This document shows positions 26,729-35,721 of a stretch of DNA of 64,000 nucleotides, in pieces. This DNA is from Prochlorococcus marinus str. MIT 9312 (GTDB lineage Bacteria > Cyanobacteriota > Cyanobacteriia > PCC-6307 > Cyanobiaceae). The position numbers and the translations under genes are program-made. Below the pieces are notes generated by a model that did not search any database, was not told where the DNA came from, and worked only from the letters and a program-made list of their open reading frames with translations. Position 1 is the stretch's first letter. Every line of letters begins with the position of its first letter. The stretch covers positions 434,001-498,000 of the forward strand of contig NC_007577.1 in the NCBI RefSeq assembly GCF_000012645.1, read 5' to 3'.

Positions 26729-27019
26729 TTATTGATCGAAAATTTTATTGATTTCTGAAGCTAATGTTTGATCCAAATTTGTAATGCCTCCCAAATCATG
26801 TGTATTTAAACTGATGATTACTTTTGAATAAATATTTTCCCAGTTTGGATGGTGGTTGTATTTCTCACAGATTAAAGCAACCTTCGTCATAAAAGAGAAG
26901 GCTTCAATGAAATTAGCGAAGCTAAATTCTCTTTGGATTTGTTCGGACTTAATTTCCCAGCCAGGTATTTTGACAACTAATTCCTTCAATTCTTCATCTC
27001 TTAAAAGGTAAGGTTCCAT
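26729..27019 (-). CDS. phhB: 4a-hydroxytetrahydrobiopterin (pterin-4a-carbinolamine) dehydratase
   Basis: A 96-residue protein matching the PCD/DCoH family: it contains the PGWEIKSEQIQREFSF block and the active-site histidines in CEKYNHHPNWENIYSKVIIS and NTHDLGGIT. The family dehydrates the 4a-hydroxy pterin product of aromatic amino acid hydroxylases. Prochlorococcus-type genomes seem to lack a clear phenylalanine hydroxylase, so a side role (for instance in the molybdopterin or carboxysome context proposed for other PCD-like proteins) is possible. It lies 38 bases upstream of the COG0523 gene and 37 bases downstream of yjbQ. Confidence 0.9.
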   Translation of the reverse strand: MEPYLLRDEELKELVVKIPGWEIKSEQIQREFSFANFIEAFSFMTKVALICEKYNHHPNWENIYSKVIISLNTHDLGGITNLDQTLASEINKIFDQ

Positions 27020-27056
27020 TGAATAACTAATTGGACTTTAATACATTATAAATATT

Positions 27057-27521
27057 TTACTTTTTCTCACCAATTATATGTACATTTATAATTCTTTCTT
27101 TTTGATCAAATCGATGTTCCCATAAATAAACTGCTTGCCATGTGCCAAGTATTATTTTACCATCTTGAAAACTCAAAGATAAACAAGTGTTTGTTAAGGA
27201 TGTTTTAATATGTGCTGGCATATCATCAGCCCCTTCTTGATAATGTTTATATGAAATTTCTTCTCTATTTTTTGATAATGTTAGGTAGGAATCATATGGA
27301 ACTATAGATTGCATATATTTTTTTAAGTCCCTAAGTACATTTGGATCTGCATTCTCATTAATAGTTAAGCTGCAACTGGTATGAAGTGAAGTTAAATTAA
27401 AAATTCCTGAATGAAAGTTATTTTTTTCAATAAATAAATTTAAATCATTTGTGATGTCAATAAAACCCTCTCCACTGGTTAAAAATTCTAATTTTGAAAA
27501 TATTTGTTCCATATAAGTCAA
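27057..27521 (-). CDS. YjbQ/UPF0047 family protein
   Basis: A 154-residue protein with the UPF0047 signature: HTSCSLTINENADPNVLRDL, HYQEGADDMPAHIKTSLTNT and the C-terminal GTWQAVYLWEHR. Three conserved histidines and acidic residues suggest a metal site, and E. coli YjbQ has been linked to thiamine phosphate synthase activity. The start at 27521 gives MTYMEQIFSK; the second ATG (27512, MEQIFSKLEF) is an alternative. It is the first gene of a four-gene minus-strand run (yjbQ, phhB, COG0523, permease) and divergent from the carboxypeptidase gene. Confidence 0.9.
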   Translation of the reverse strand: MTYMEQIFSKLEFLTSGEGFIDITNDLNLFIEKNNFHSGIFNLTSLHTSCSLTINENADPNVLRDLKKYMQSIVPYDSYLTLSKNREEISYKHYQEGADDMPAHIKTSLTNTCLSLSFQDGKIILGTWQAVYLWEHRFDQKERIINVHIIGEKK

Positions 27522-27621
27522 AACTCAACTTATTAATATTCTATTATGAGTAAACAATGTATGTTTTTTTGCAGTCATTAAAATTTTTATCTTAAAATAA
27601 ATTTAATTAAAATCTAAATTT

Positions 27622-29127
27622 TTGGCCGAAACTCAATGGAATAAGCTGGGGGCTTATCTTAAAGAAACTCAAATATTAAGTTCAATCCAAAATACACTTT
27701 ATTGGGACCAGAATACTGGGATGCCAAAGAAAGGCGCTTCTTGGAGGTCTGAACAACTTACCTACATTGCAAAAGTACTGCATAAAAGAAATTCTTCAGA
27801 AGAATTTTCTAATTTAATACAATCTGCTAAAAATGAATTATTAAATACGGAACAGAATTCAGATAATCAATTTTTTATTAAAGACAAAGGAAGAAATATT
27901 AATCTTTTAATCAAGGAATTTAATAGAGAAAGAAATTTAGATCCTAAGTTAGTTGAATCTTTGGCAAAGGCAAAATCTAAAGGGTATGAAAGCTGGCAAG
28001 AAGCTAAGAAAAAATCAGATTTTAAAGTTTTTCTTCCATTCTTTGAAGAATTAGTCAAATTGCGTATTGAAGAGGCAAAGCAAATAAATGATCAATATTC
28101 ACCATGGGAGACTCTAGCCCAGCCCTTTGAGCCTGAATTGACTTTGAAGTGGTTGAATAAAATGTTTAAACCATTGAAAGAAACTATCCCGGCTTTGATA
28201 AGAGAAATTAAACAGTCAAAAAAAAATCATTGGGATTTAAGTCCTGAATCTCAACAAAATTTATGTTCTAAATTACTAGATGAGTTTGGGAGAGATAAAG
28301 ATCTCGTTATTGTGGGTAAATCGCCCCATCCTTTTTCAATTACATTAGGACCTAATGACTATAGGATTACTACAAGAATTGTTGAAGGTGAACCATTATC
28401 AAGCTTTTTAGCAACTGCACATGAGTGGGGCCATTCAATTTATGAGCAGGGTCTGCCATCTCAAAGCCATCAATGTTTTGCTTGGCCTTTAGGTCAAGCA
28501 ACTTCTATGGGTATTCATGAAAGTCAATCTTTATTTTGGGAGAATAGAATAGTTAAATCCAAATCTTTTTCAAAAAGATTTTTTAAAAAATTTGTTTCAG
28601 CTGGATGTTCTTTAAATAATTATTTAGAACTCTGGAAAACTATTAATCATTTGGAAGCAGGATTAAATAGGGTTGAGGCAGATGAATTAACCTATGGTTT
28701 ACACATTCTAATTAGAACCGAACTTGAAATAGATTTGATTGAAGGAGGTTTGCAAGCCAAGGATATCCCAGCCGAATGGAATAAAAGATATGGTCAACTT
28801 TTAGGAATAAAACCATCTAATGATTCAGAGGGGTGTCTTCAAGATGTGCACTGGAGTGAAGGAGCGTTTGGATACTTTCCTTCATACTTATTAGGACATC
28901 TTATAAGTGCCCAAATATCTACTCAAATGGAAAGAGAAATTGGTTTGATTGATAATTTAATTGAAAATGGTGAATATCAAAAAATCATCTTCTGGTTAAA
29001 AAATAATATACATAAATATGGTAGATCAGTTAATTCTATGGAATTGGTAAGAACTGTCACAAATGAAGAACTATCACCTCAATATTTTATTAATCATTTA
29101 AGGTCTAAAGTAAATGATTTTTGCTGA
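27622..29127 (+). CDS. Carboxypeptidase Taq (M32 family metallopeptidase)
   Basis: A 501-residue cytoplasmic zinc carboxypeptidase. The M32 zinc motif HEWGH is in TAHEWGHSIYEQGLPSQ, followed by the third ligand glutamate in GIHESQSLFWENR, a conserved downstream motif of the family. Length is normal for carboxypeptidase Taq. The start is the TTG at 27622 (MAETQWNKLGAYLKETQ), which fits the family N-terminus. The gene lies 62 bases upstream of a pyrophosphatase gene on the same strand, and a role in peptide turnover is assumed from the family. Confidence 0.93.
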   Translation: MAETQWNKLGAYLKETQILSSIQNTLYWDQNTGMPKKGASWRSEQLTYIAKVLHKRNSSEEFSNLIQSAKNELLNTEQNSDNQFFIKDKGRNINLLIKEFNRERNLDPKLVESLAKAKSKGYESWQEAKKKSDFKVFLPFFEELVKLRIEEAKQINDQYSPWETLAQPFEPELTLKWLNKMFKPLKETIPALIREIKQSKKNHWDLSPESQQNLCSKLLDEFGRDKDLVIVGKSPHPFSITLGPNDYRITTRIVEGEPLSSFLATAHEWGHSIYEQGLPSQSHQCFAWPLGQATSMGIHESQSLFWENRIVKSKSFSKRFFKKFVSAGCSLNNYLELWKTINHLEAGLNRVEADELTYGLHILIRTELEIDLIEGGLQAKDIPAEWNKRYGQLLGIKPSNDSEGCLQDVHWSEGAFGYFPSYLLGHLISAQISTQMEREIGLIDNLIENGEYQKIIFWLKNNIHKYGRSVNSMELVRTVTNEELSPQYFINHLRSKVNDFC

Positions 29128-29189
29128 ACATTACTTTTGAAGAATTTAGTTGAGTGTAAGGATGTAAGATAAACAAAAATAATTTTTTG

Positions 29190-29777
29190 ATGGCAAATCT
29201 TAATCAACCCCCAAGTAGGGTTACACCAAATTTATTGCATATACTAAATGCTTTCACTGATAACTCAAATTCAATAGTAAATACTATCGTTGAATTAAAT
29301 TCTAATACGATAAATAAATATGAATTAATTACAGAAACGGGTCATCTTAAACTTGATAGAGTTGGTTATTCTTCTCTCGCCTATCCCTTTGCTTATGGAT
29401 GTATACCGAGGACATGGGATGAAGATGGAGATCCACTTGATGTGGAAATTGTTGGCGTAACTGAGCCATTGATACCTGGATCTATAGTGGAGGCACGGAT
29501 TATTGGGGTGATGAAATTTGATGATGGTGGAGAGGTAGATGATAAGGTTATAGCAGTTCTGGCAGATGATAAAAGAATGGATCATATCTCAAGTTTTGAA
29601 GACCTTGGAGAGCATTGGATAAAAGAAACAAAGTATTATTGGGAACATTATAAGGATCTAAAAAAACCTGGGACATGTACTGTAAATGGTTTTTTCGGGA
29701 TAAAAGAAGCTGTTAAAGTAATTAAAGATTGCGAAGATAGATATAAAAAGGAAATTGATCCTAAATTAATTAATTAA
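29190..29777 (+). CDS. ppa: Inorganic pyrophosphatase, family I (active-site intact)
   Basis: This enzyme hydrolyses pyrophosphate to drive biosynthesis. The ATG at 29190 (a TTG immediately before it is dispensable) gives 195 residues. All family I catalytic residues align: Glu35, Lys43, Glu45, Arg57, the DGDPLD motif (Asp79, Asp81, Asp84), the second acidic site DDGGEVDDK (112, 117, K119) and Tyr154-Lys155. It differs from the usual cyanobacterial type by a ~25-residue N-terminal extension. It is convergent with hemC (two bases between stops). A second, atypical paralogue lies at 44512. This one is the better candidate for the working enzyme; this is inference. Confidence 0.93.
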   Translation: MANLNQPPSRVTPNLLHILNAFTDNSNSIVNTIVELNSNTINKYELITETGHLKLDRVGYSSLAYPFAYGCIPRTWDEDGDPLDVEIVGVTEPLIPGSIVEARIIGVMKFDDGGEVDDKVIAVLADDKRMDHISSFEDLGEHWIKETKYYWEHYKDLKKPGTCTVNGFFGIKEAVKVIKDCEDRYKKEIDPKLIN

Positions 29778-29779
29778 TT

Positions 29780-30733
29780 TCAGTTCTCCCTAAATTGTTC
29801 AAAGATTTCGCTCAGTATTTTGTCAGCCCCTTGGAGCTTTAGTTTCTTAGCTAGTTCTTTGCCTACTTGTTCAGGATCATCAATATTGCCAATATATTGA
29901 TCTTTAATCAGCCTTTCTCCATCAAGAGAGGCTACCATTCCAGTAAGGTAAAGTTGTTCATTTTGAATACTACTATTTACGCCTATTGGAACTTGGCATC
30001 CTCCTTCAAGTTCTCTTAAAAAAGCCCTTTCTGCTAGACATCTTTGACTAGTGGGTTTATCTTCTAAGACACTTATAATTTCTAAAACTTTTTTATCATC
30101 AGATTTACATTCAATTCCTAGTGCTCCTTGTCCAACGGCATGAAGGGAAATTTCATTTGGTATGATCTGATGAATTCTTGATTCAAAGCCTAATCTTTTT
30201 AAACCAGCGGCAGCAAGAATTATGCAATCAAATTCTCCTGCATCTAATTTTTCTATTCTTGTAATAACATTTCCTCTGATATCCTTGAAGTTAAGATGTG
30301 GGTACTTATTTCTTAATTGTGCGAGTCTTCTAAGAGAGCTTGTCCCCACAATTGAACCTGCAGGTAAAGTTTCTAATTTATAGCAATCATTTTTTTTGCT
30401 TACTACTAAAGCATCTGCGGGGTCTTCTCTTTTTGTGATGCATCCTAATTTAAGGCCACTAGGCAAATTTGTTGGTAAATCTTTTAGAGAATGTACTGCT
30501 ATATCTGCTTGGCCTACAAGCATTTGTGCTTCAAGTTCTTTTGTGAATAAGCCCTTGTCACCTATTTTTGCTAGGGCTACATCAAGAATTTTGTCACCTT
30601 GAGTTGCCATGGCTTCTATGGATACCTCTAAATTGGGAATATTTTTTTCTAGTTGATCTTTAACCCATAAAGTTTGTACCATGGCTAGTTTACTTCTTCT
30701 ACTAGCTATTTTAAGTTTAAAATTAGTCATCAA
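29780..30733 (-). CDS. hemC: Hydroxymethylbilane synthase (porphobilinogen deaminase)
   Basis: The enzyme polymerises four porphobilinogens into hydroxymethylbilane. The 317-residue protein has [20 protein letters not shown] at the start, the [20 protein letters not shown] block, the [12 protein letters not shown] arginine cluster and the dipyrromethane-cofactor cysteine in [10 protein letters not shown]. Length is normal. The start may be the second codon (30730). It is 93 bases downstream of the sigma factor gene on the same strand, and with hemL and hemH it belongs to tetrapyrrole synthesis. Confidence 0.97.
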   Translation of the reverse strand: MMTNFKLKIASRRSKLAMVQTLWVKDQLEKNIPNLEVSIEAMATQGDKILDVALAKIGDKGLFTKELEAQMLVGQADIAVHSLKDLPTNLPSGLKLGCITKREDPADALVVSKKNDCYKLETLPAGSIVGTSSLRRLAQLRNKYPHLNFKDIRGNVITRIEKLDAGEFDCIILAAAGLKRLGFESRIHQIIPNEISLHAVGQGALGIECKSDDKKVLEIISVLEDKPTSQRCLAERAFLRELEGGCQVPIGVNSSIQNEQLYLTGMVASLDGERLIKDQYIGNIDDPEQVGKELAKKLKLQGADKILSEIFEQFREN

Positions 30734-30826
30734 ATATTATTTTGAGTTTGGATTAAAATTAAGTCGTATCTATTTTAAGCTATTATTTTGCAACTTTTTA
30801 AAGCTGAAAATTATATTTAACTATTA

Positions 30827-32008
30827 TTATTTTATATATTCTTTTAAAACCCCATTTCGATTTGGATGTCTAAGTTTTCTTAGGGCTTTTGCTTCTATTT
30901 GTCTAATTCTTTCTCGAGTTACATCAAATATCTGTCCAATTTCTTCAAGAGTTTTCATTCTTCCATCATCAATTCCGTATCTCAATCTAAGAACATCTCT
31001 TTCCCTTGGACTTAGAGTTGCTAGGACTCCCTCTAAATCTTCTCTTAATAAAGTTTTAGACACATCTTGCTCTGGATTTTCTATATCAGCCTCTATAAAG
31101 TCTCCAAGTCTTGAGTCTTCTTCTTTGCCTATTGGAGTTTCTAAAGAAATAGGTAACTGAGCACTTTTAGCTATAAATCTTAATTTTTCAATTGTCATTT
31201 CCATACTCTCAGCTATTTCTTCTTCACTGGGTTTCCTTCCGAATTCTTGGCTGAGAACTTTTGTGGTTTTTTTAATTCTGGATATTGTCTCGTATAAATG
31301 AACTGGCAATCTAATAGTCCTACTTTGGTCTGCGATTGCTCTAGTAATGGCTTGGCGAATCCACCAAGTAGCATAAGTAGAGAATTTATAACCTTTTTCA
31401 TGGTCAAATTTTTCTGCTGCCCTGATCAAACCCAAACTTCCTTCTTGTATTAAATCTTGGAATGATAAACCTCTATTCATATATTTTTTAGCAATGGAAA
31501 CAACTAATCTTAAATTTGATTGAACCATTTTTTCTTTAGCTCTTCTTCCTAAAAGTAGTCTTCTTCTAAATTTGGAAAGAGGCATATCTATTAATTCTGC
31601 CCATTCTCTAACAGAAGGGAAATGGCCTTTTTCTGACTCATATTGAGTTGCCAGTTCTTCTAATTGGAGTAAGTCAGCAATTTTTCTTGCAAGTTCAATT
31701 TCTTCATCTGGTCTTAAAAGTCTAATTCTTCCAATTTCTTGCAGGTAAACTCTTATTGAATCTTCGGTGTATATACCTTTTGGCCCAAGCTTTATGTTCC
31801 CAAGGCCCTTATCTGCATCTTCAGAATCACTAAATTCATTATTGTTTTCTAAGCTGCTTTCGTTTGAATAAGAAGATTCCTTTAAATTTTCACTATTGAT
31901 ATTACTATTTTCTTCAACCACTGTTTCTAAATTGGAATTAATTTTTTTGTTAATCTTTTTTTTTGAGCTAGGCTTGGAATTCTTTGAATCTGCTGCTACT
32001 GGACACAT
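30827..32008 (-). CDS. rpoD: Principal RNA polymerase sigma factor (RpoD/SigA, group 1)
   Basis: A 393-residue sigma-70 factor. An acidic, Asn/Ser-rich N-terminus (1-70) precedes region 1.2 ([20 protein letters not shown]), region 2 ([58 protein letters not shown]), region 3 and the region 4.2 helix-turn-helix ([20 protein letters not shown]). The full region 1.2 and the exact -10/-35 recognition blocks indicate a group 1 or close group 2 factor. The AAAGGAG ribosome-binding site at 32017-32023 confirms the ATG at 32008. It is the probable source of most housekeeping transcription here. Confidence 0.93.
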   Translation of the reverse strand: MCPVAADSKNSKPSSKKKINKKINSNLETVVEENSNINSENLKESSYSNESSLENNNEFSDSEDADKGLGNIKLGPKGIYTEDSIRVYLQEIGRIRLLRPDEEIELARKIADLLQLEELATQYESEKGHFPSVREWAELIDMPLSKFRRRLLLGRRAKEKMVQSNLRLVVSIAKKYMNRGLSFQDLIQEGSLGLIRAAEKFDHEKGYKFSTYATWWIRQAITRAIADQSRTIRLPVHLYETISRIKKTTKVLSQEFGRKPSEEEIAESMEMTIEKLRFIAKSAQLPISLETPIGKEEDSRLGDFIEADIENPEQDVSKTLLREDLEGVLATLSPRERDVLRLRYGIDDGRMKTLEEIGQIFDVTRERIRQIEAKALRKLRHPNRNGVLKEYIK

Positions 32009-32331
32009 GATTGACTCCTTTCTACGGTGAATTTAACTAGATAAAATTTTATTTAGGGCTAATTTGTACATTTAGTAGTAAAATCCCCTTTTCTTTGTAA
32101 AAGAACTTTTTCAAGAAATTAATAAAAAAAGTTTTTTTAAATTGTTGAAAAATTTAAATAGTGCTATAGATTACCTAAAGTAAAAAGTCTTGGGATTTCT
32201 CAGACAGGCAGATCAGTTTTTGAATTTTCATTCAATGATCAAAGCTTCATGTCTCCCTTAAGAGCAGGATACTTACAATGTGCAAAAAACACTTTGTGGA
32301 ATGTTCAACAATCCAATACTAAGAAAAAGTT
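32009..32331. other. Long intergenic region between rpoD and priA
   Basis: This divergent 323-base region holds the ribosome-binding site of rpoD (32015-32025) and presumably promoters for both flanking genes, though no confident -10/-35 pair is visible. The half next to rpoD (to about 32160) is very A/T-rich. The half next to priA (32162-32331) is less A/T-rich and contains an uninterrupted reading frame described separately, plus a short hairpin TTGAAT-TTTC-ATTCAA at 32220-32235. No tRNA or other known RNA is recognised. Confidence 0.6.
32015..32025 (-). promoter_or_regulatory. Strong Shine-Dalgarno before rpoD
   Basis: The minus strand reads GAAAGGAGTC about eight bases before the ATG at 32008, a strong ribosome-binding site. 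Most other genes in this window have weak or unclear sites, so this one stands out and fixes the sigma factor start. It fits a need for high translation of the principal sigma factor. Confidence 0.7.
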
Positions 32332-32335
32332 TTGA
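32249..32335 (+). CDS. Candidate small ORF overlapping the priA start
   Basis: An ATG at 32249 opens a 28-codon frame (starts MSPLRAGYLQCAKNTLWNVQ) ending in a TGA at 32333-32335 that overlaps the TTG start of priA in the arrangement TTGA. The frame is open upstream to a TAG at 32159-32161, though without an earlier standard start codon. Codon use and base composition look more coding than the neighbouring intergenic DNA. I do not recognise the peptide. It could be a real coupled small protein, the end of a decayed gene, or chance. Confidence 0.35.
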   Translation: MSPLRAGYLQCAKNTLWNVQQSNTKKKF

Positions 32336-34608
32336 AGCCGGCAAGTAATCAGTTATTAAATATCTCTTGTAAATTGGAAATTTTGCTTGATATAGGTAGT
32401 AGTAATGATAGCTTTTACTACTTAGATGGAAATAATCTTGGGGTAGAAGTTGGGGATATAGTAATTGTGAAACTAAGAGGGAGATTATTGAATGGGTTAG
32501 TGATCTCCAAAGAGAACTTTTCGTCAATGAATAAAGATGAAGCAAATAATACTGCAGGAAGAAGTATAAGATATTTGTTTGTTGAAGGTATTTTGCAGAA
32601 AAAAATAATTGATGACTGTTGGAGTGAATGGATAGAGTCCCTAGCTTCTTTTTATATGGTTAGTAATTTAAAAATGTTTAAAACGGCATTTCCGCCAGGC
32701 TGGATTGGTAAATATAAGAAAATTCCTCAAGGTTTAAAAGATCAAATATGGATTGAAACCAAAAAAAAATTTGATATAAAAAAAAATGAATTGACCAATA
32801 AAGAATTTTTATTAATAGATACTTTGCCCGAAAAAGGTAATTGGCAAAGTGAGTTAATAAAGTCTGGTTTTAATTACACTCTAATTAAGTCACTGGTTAG
32901 TAGAAATTACCTGGTTAAATCTAAAAGAAAAAAAACAATAAATACTAAATTTAATTTCTTTGTAAATGATCATATTGCAACGAAGAAACCAAATCTTACA
33001 AATGAGCAAAAAATTGCATTTCAGGAATTTCAAACAATGAAACCTGGAGATGCGTTACTCCTATGGGGCGAAACAGGTTCAGGTAAAACAGAAGTTTATA
33101 TGAGAATTTCTGAATATCAATTACTTAAGAAAAAAAGTTGTTTGATACTTGCACCAGAAATCGGACTTATTCCTCAACTTATTGATAGATTTAGTAAGAG
33201 ATTTAATAATGTTGTTTGCGAATATCATAGTAACTGTTCTTCTAGTCATAGAACTTTAGTTTGGAAGAAAATTATTAGTGCTAATGAACCTCTAATAGTA
33301 ATAGGAACGAGGTCCTCAATTTTTCTTCCAATTAAAAATCTAGGATTAATAATAATGGATGAAGAACATGATGTTTCATATAAACAAGATAGCCCTATGC
33401 CTTGTTATGACGCAAGAGAGATTGCTATTGACATAGTAAAAAGGAATTCTGCAAAGCTAATTTTGGGGAGTGCAACCCCATCAATGAAGACTTGGAAAAA
33501 GTGTATTTTCGAAAAGAATTTTAAGTTAGTACGAATGATTCAAAGGATATCAAGCAAAGAGGCGCCTGAAATAAGAATTATCGATATGCGAGATGAATTT
33601 AAGAAGGGAAATATGAAAATTTTATCCAATGAATTATTACAATTGATTCCCCAACTACGCTTAAAGAATGAGCAGGCAATAATTTTGATCCCTAGAAGGG
33701 GGCATAGTGGGTTCTTGAGTTGTAGAAATTGCGGATATTTAGTTAATTGTCCAAACTGTGACGTTCCTTTATCGGTACATCTCGGTTCACAAGGAAAAAA
33801 ATGGTTAAGCTGTCATTGGTGTGATCATAAATCGAGACTGATCAATCGTTGCCCAGATTGTAATTCAAATGCCTTCAAACCTTTTGGGATAGGGACACAA
33901 AGAGTTATAGAGTTTTTAAATGCAGAATTTCCTGACTTAAGAGTACTTCGCTTTGATCGAGATACAACCTCAGGAAAGGATGGTCATAGAGATATTCTTT
34001 CAAAGTTTTCTAGAGGTGATGCTGATATTCTTGTTGGGACTCAAATGTTAGCAAAAGGGATTGATATCCCTAATATTACTCTTTCAGTAGTTATTGCAGC
34101 AGATGGATTGCTTCATCGTCCAGATATTTCGGCAGAAGAAAAAGCATTACAATTGTTTTTACAATTAGCTGGCAGGGCAGGCAGGGCTCAAAAAAAAGGA
34201 AAAGTTATTTTTCAAACATATAAACCTAACCATCCTGTAATTTCATATCTTCAAAAAAGAGATTATGAAAGATTTTTAATTGAAAATTCGAACTTGAGAA
34301 AAGATGCTAATTTATTTCCATTTTGCAAAATTTGCCTTCTTAAATTATCAGGGGAAAACTATGAATTAACTGAATCTATTGCAATAAAATTAGCAAAATA
34401 TCTACTGAATTTTTGTGAGAAAAATAACTGGAAATTAATTGGCCCTGCTCCTAGTTTAATTGCTAAAGTCGGGAAAAAATTTAGATGGCAGATATTAATA
34501 CATGGGCCTGAAGGCTCAAAAATACCTTTGCCTGAAAGATCATTATTATGGAAACTTATTCCAAAAAATGTTTTTTTAATAATTGATGTTAATCCAGCAG
34601 AGTTGTAA
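32332..34608 (+). CDS. priA: Primosomal protein N' (replication restart helicase PriA)
   Basis: PriA rebuilds replication forks by loading the replicative helicase. The 758-residue protein (TTG start) shows a Walker A motif LLWGETGSGKTEVYMR, a DEEHDVSYKQDSP box, RGHSGFLSCRNCGYLVNCPN with zinc-binding cysteine pairs (CRNC, CPNC, CHWC, CPDC), the VGTQMLAKGIDIPNITL block and the Q-AGRAGRAQKKG motif VI. Everything expected for the superfamily 2 helicase is present. It is divergent from rpoD and its stop abuts that of the DUF3153 gene with no gap. Confidence 0.96.
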   Translation: MKPASNQLLNISCKLEILLDIGSSNDSFYYLDGNNLGVEVGDIVIVKLRGRLLNGLVISKENFSSMNKDEANNTAGRSIRYLFVEGILQKKIIDDCWSEWIESLASFYMVSNLKMFKTAFPPGWIGKYKKIPQGLKDQIWIETKKKFDIKKNELTNKEFLLIDTLPEKGNWQSELIKSGFNYTLIKSLVSRNYLVKSKRKKTINTKFNFFVNDHIATKKPNLTNEQKIAFQEFQTMKPGDALLLWGETGSGKTEVYMRISEYQLLKKKSCLILAPEIGLIPQLIDRFSKRFNNVVCEYHSNCSSSHRTLVWKKIISANEPLIVIGTRSSIFLPIKNLGLIIMDEEHDVSYKQDSPMPCYDAREIAIDIVKRNSAKLILGSATPSMKTWKKCIFEKNFKLVRMIQRISSKEAPEIRIIDMRDEFKKGNMKILSNELLQLIPQLRLKNEQAIILIPRRGHSGFLSCRNCGYLVNCPNCDVPLSVHLGSQGKKWLSCHWCDHKSRLINRCPDCNSNAFKPFGIGTQRVIEFLNAEFPDLRVLRFDRDTTSGKDGHRDILSKFSRGDADILVGTQMLAKGIDIPNITLSVVIAADGLLHRPDISAEEKALQLFLQLAGRAGRAQKKGKVIFQTYKPNHPVISYLQKRDYERFLIENSNLRKDANLFPFCKICLLKLSGENYELTESIAIKLAKYLLNFCEKNNWKLIGPAPSLIAKVGKKFRWQILIHGPEGSKIPLPERSLLWKLIPKNVFLIIDVNPAEL

Positions 34609-35718
34609 TTATTTTGATGGAAGTTGAGGTAAATCTGTACCTAATTTAAATCTATAGAATCTTAATGAATAAGCTAATATTATAATTATTAAAATAATAG
34701 ATATCCCAATTAAAAGTTTGTTCAAGCTCCAGAAAGAAAATTCGAGAGTATTAATCTGCCCTTGATTTAAATTCCAGATTATCAAATTCCTTGTGATTTC
34801 TAAATTTGAATTATTTTTACCAGTAAGGTTAGCTTTATTAGGGTGAATGATTTTGAAAATGAGTTCTAAATTATCAATACCTTGAATTGAATTAAGATCT
34901 AAATCCACCTTATAAAAGTATTTTTTAAAAAAAATAAAGTTTTTTTGAGTAGAGTTAATTTCTATATTTGTTGATGCTCCCGCTAACTCTCCTCCAGTAT
35001 TTTGGATTATTTTAAGAACTTGCTTTGTATTCTCTAGATCTAGATTTTTATTTTTCATAGAGAAAGTTGATTCTTCTTGTCCAATTTCTGCGTCAGGGAA
35101 AATATTTTTCATTTTCTCTTCAAATTTTATTTGCCAAGGGAATTTTTTAATGTATTTACTTTCTATCACTAGATTATTAGTTATTGAATCAAGTTCACTA
35201 AGATCAAGAGTATCCTCAACTTTAACGCAGCCACTTAAGAGTGGAATTAATAATAATAGTATTAAAAAAATGATCAGTGAAAAGCCCTTCTGAAAGGGTT
35301 TTGTTTCACCAGTTGGAGTATCAGTAACATTGATAAATTTTTTTTTCTCCAATACTTCTCTTTTTTTGCGAAGCGAGTTAAGAGATTTTTTATTTTGTGA
35401 TGGGTAGCTTTCAAACTGAACGTTCCAATTTTCTGGTTTTTTAATGTCAGGTGAATCTATGACTTCCATCAAATATTTTGCATTTTCTCTCGTCTTATTA
35501 TCGTAAGATTTTAGAAGTTCTTTACAAAATCTTTTTGCCTCCACCTTTTTATTTGTACCACAAAGAGCGGTGATTAAAATTGTTCTTAAATTTACTCCCT
35601 CTTTACTTGATAAAGGAAATGAATCGATTCTTGTCAAAAGAAATTCAATACAATAATGATACTCACCTTTAGCTAAAGCAAGTTCTGCTGTTTCTAAAAC
35701 TTGCTCATAAGTTTTCAT
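34609..35718 (-). CDS. DUF3153 protein with N-terminal helical repeat region
   Basis: A 369-residue protein. Residues 1-90 are helical and TPR-like (EQVLETAELALAKGEYHYCI and following), then a linker, a membrane segment (147-164) ending in the lipobox-like LLSGC, and a DUF3153 domain (about 165-315), with a second hydrophobic helix near the C-terminus (ISIILIIIILAYSLRF). In stand-alone DUF3153 proteins the LLSGC would be an N-terminal lipoprotein signal; here it is internal, so lipidation at that cysteine is unlikely and the TPR part would stay in the cytoplasm. Function unknown. It is followed by argB upstream at a three-base gap. Confidence 0.78.
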   Translation of the reverse strand: MKTYEQVLETAELALAKGEYHYCIEFLLTRIDSFPLSSKEGVNLRTILITALCGTNKKVEAKRFCKELLKSYDNKTRENAKYLMEVIDSPDIKKPENWNVQFESYPSQNKKSLNSLRKKREVLEKKKFINVTDTPTGETKPFQKGFSLIIFLILLLLIPLLSGCVKVEDTLDLSELDSITNNLVIESKYIKKFPWQIKFEEKMKNIFPDAEIGQEESTFSMKNKNLDLENTKQVLKIIQNTGGELAGASTNIEINSTQKNFIFFKKYFYKVDLDLNSIQGIDNLELIFKIIHPNKANLTGKNNSNLEITRNLIIWNLNQGQINTLEFSFWSLNKLLIGISIILIIIILAYSLRFYRFKLGTDLPQLPSK

Positions 35719-35721
35719 AAG

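Noticed and set aside
32273-32545. A 90-codon minus-strand frame across the priA start
   Set aside because: It lies mostly inside priA and has no conserved motif; the priA reading in this region is the better explanation.
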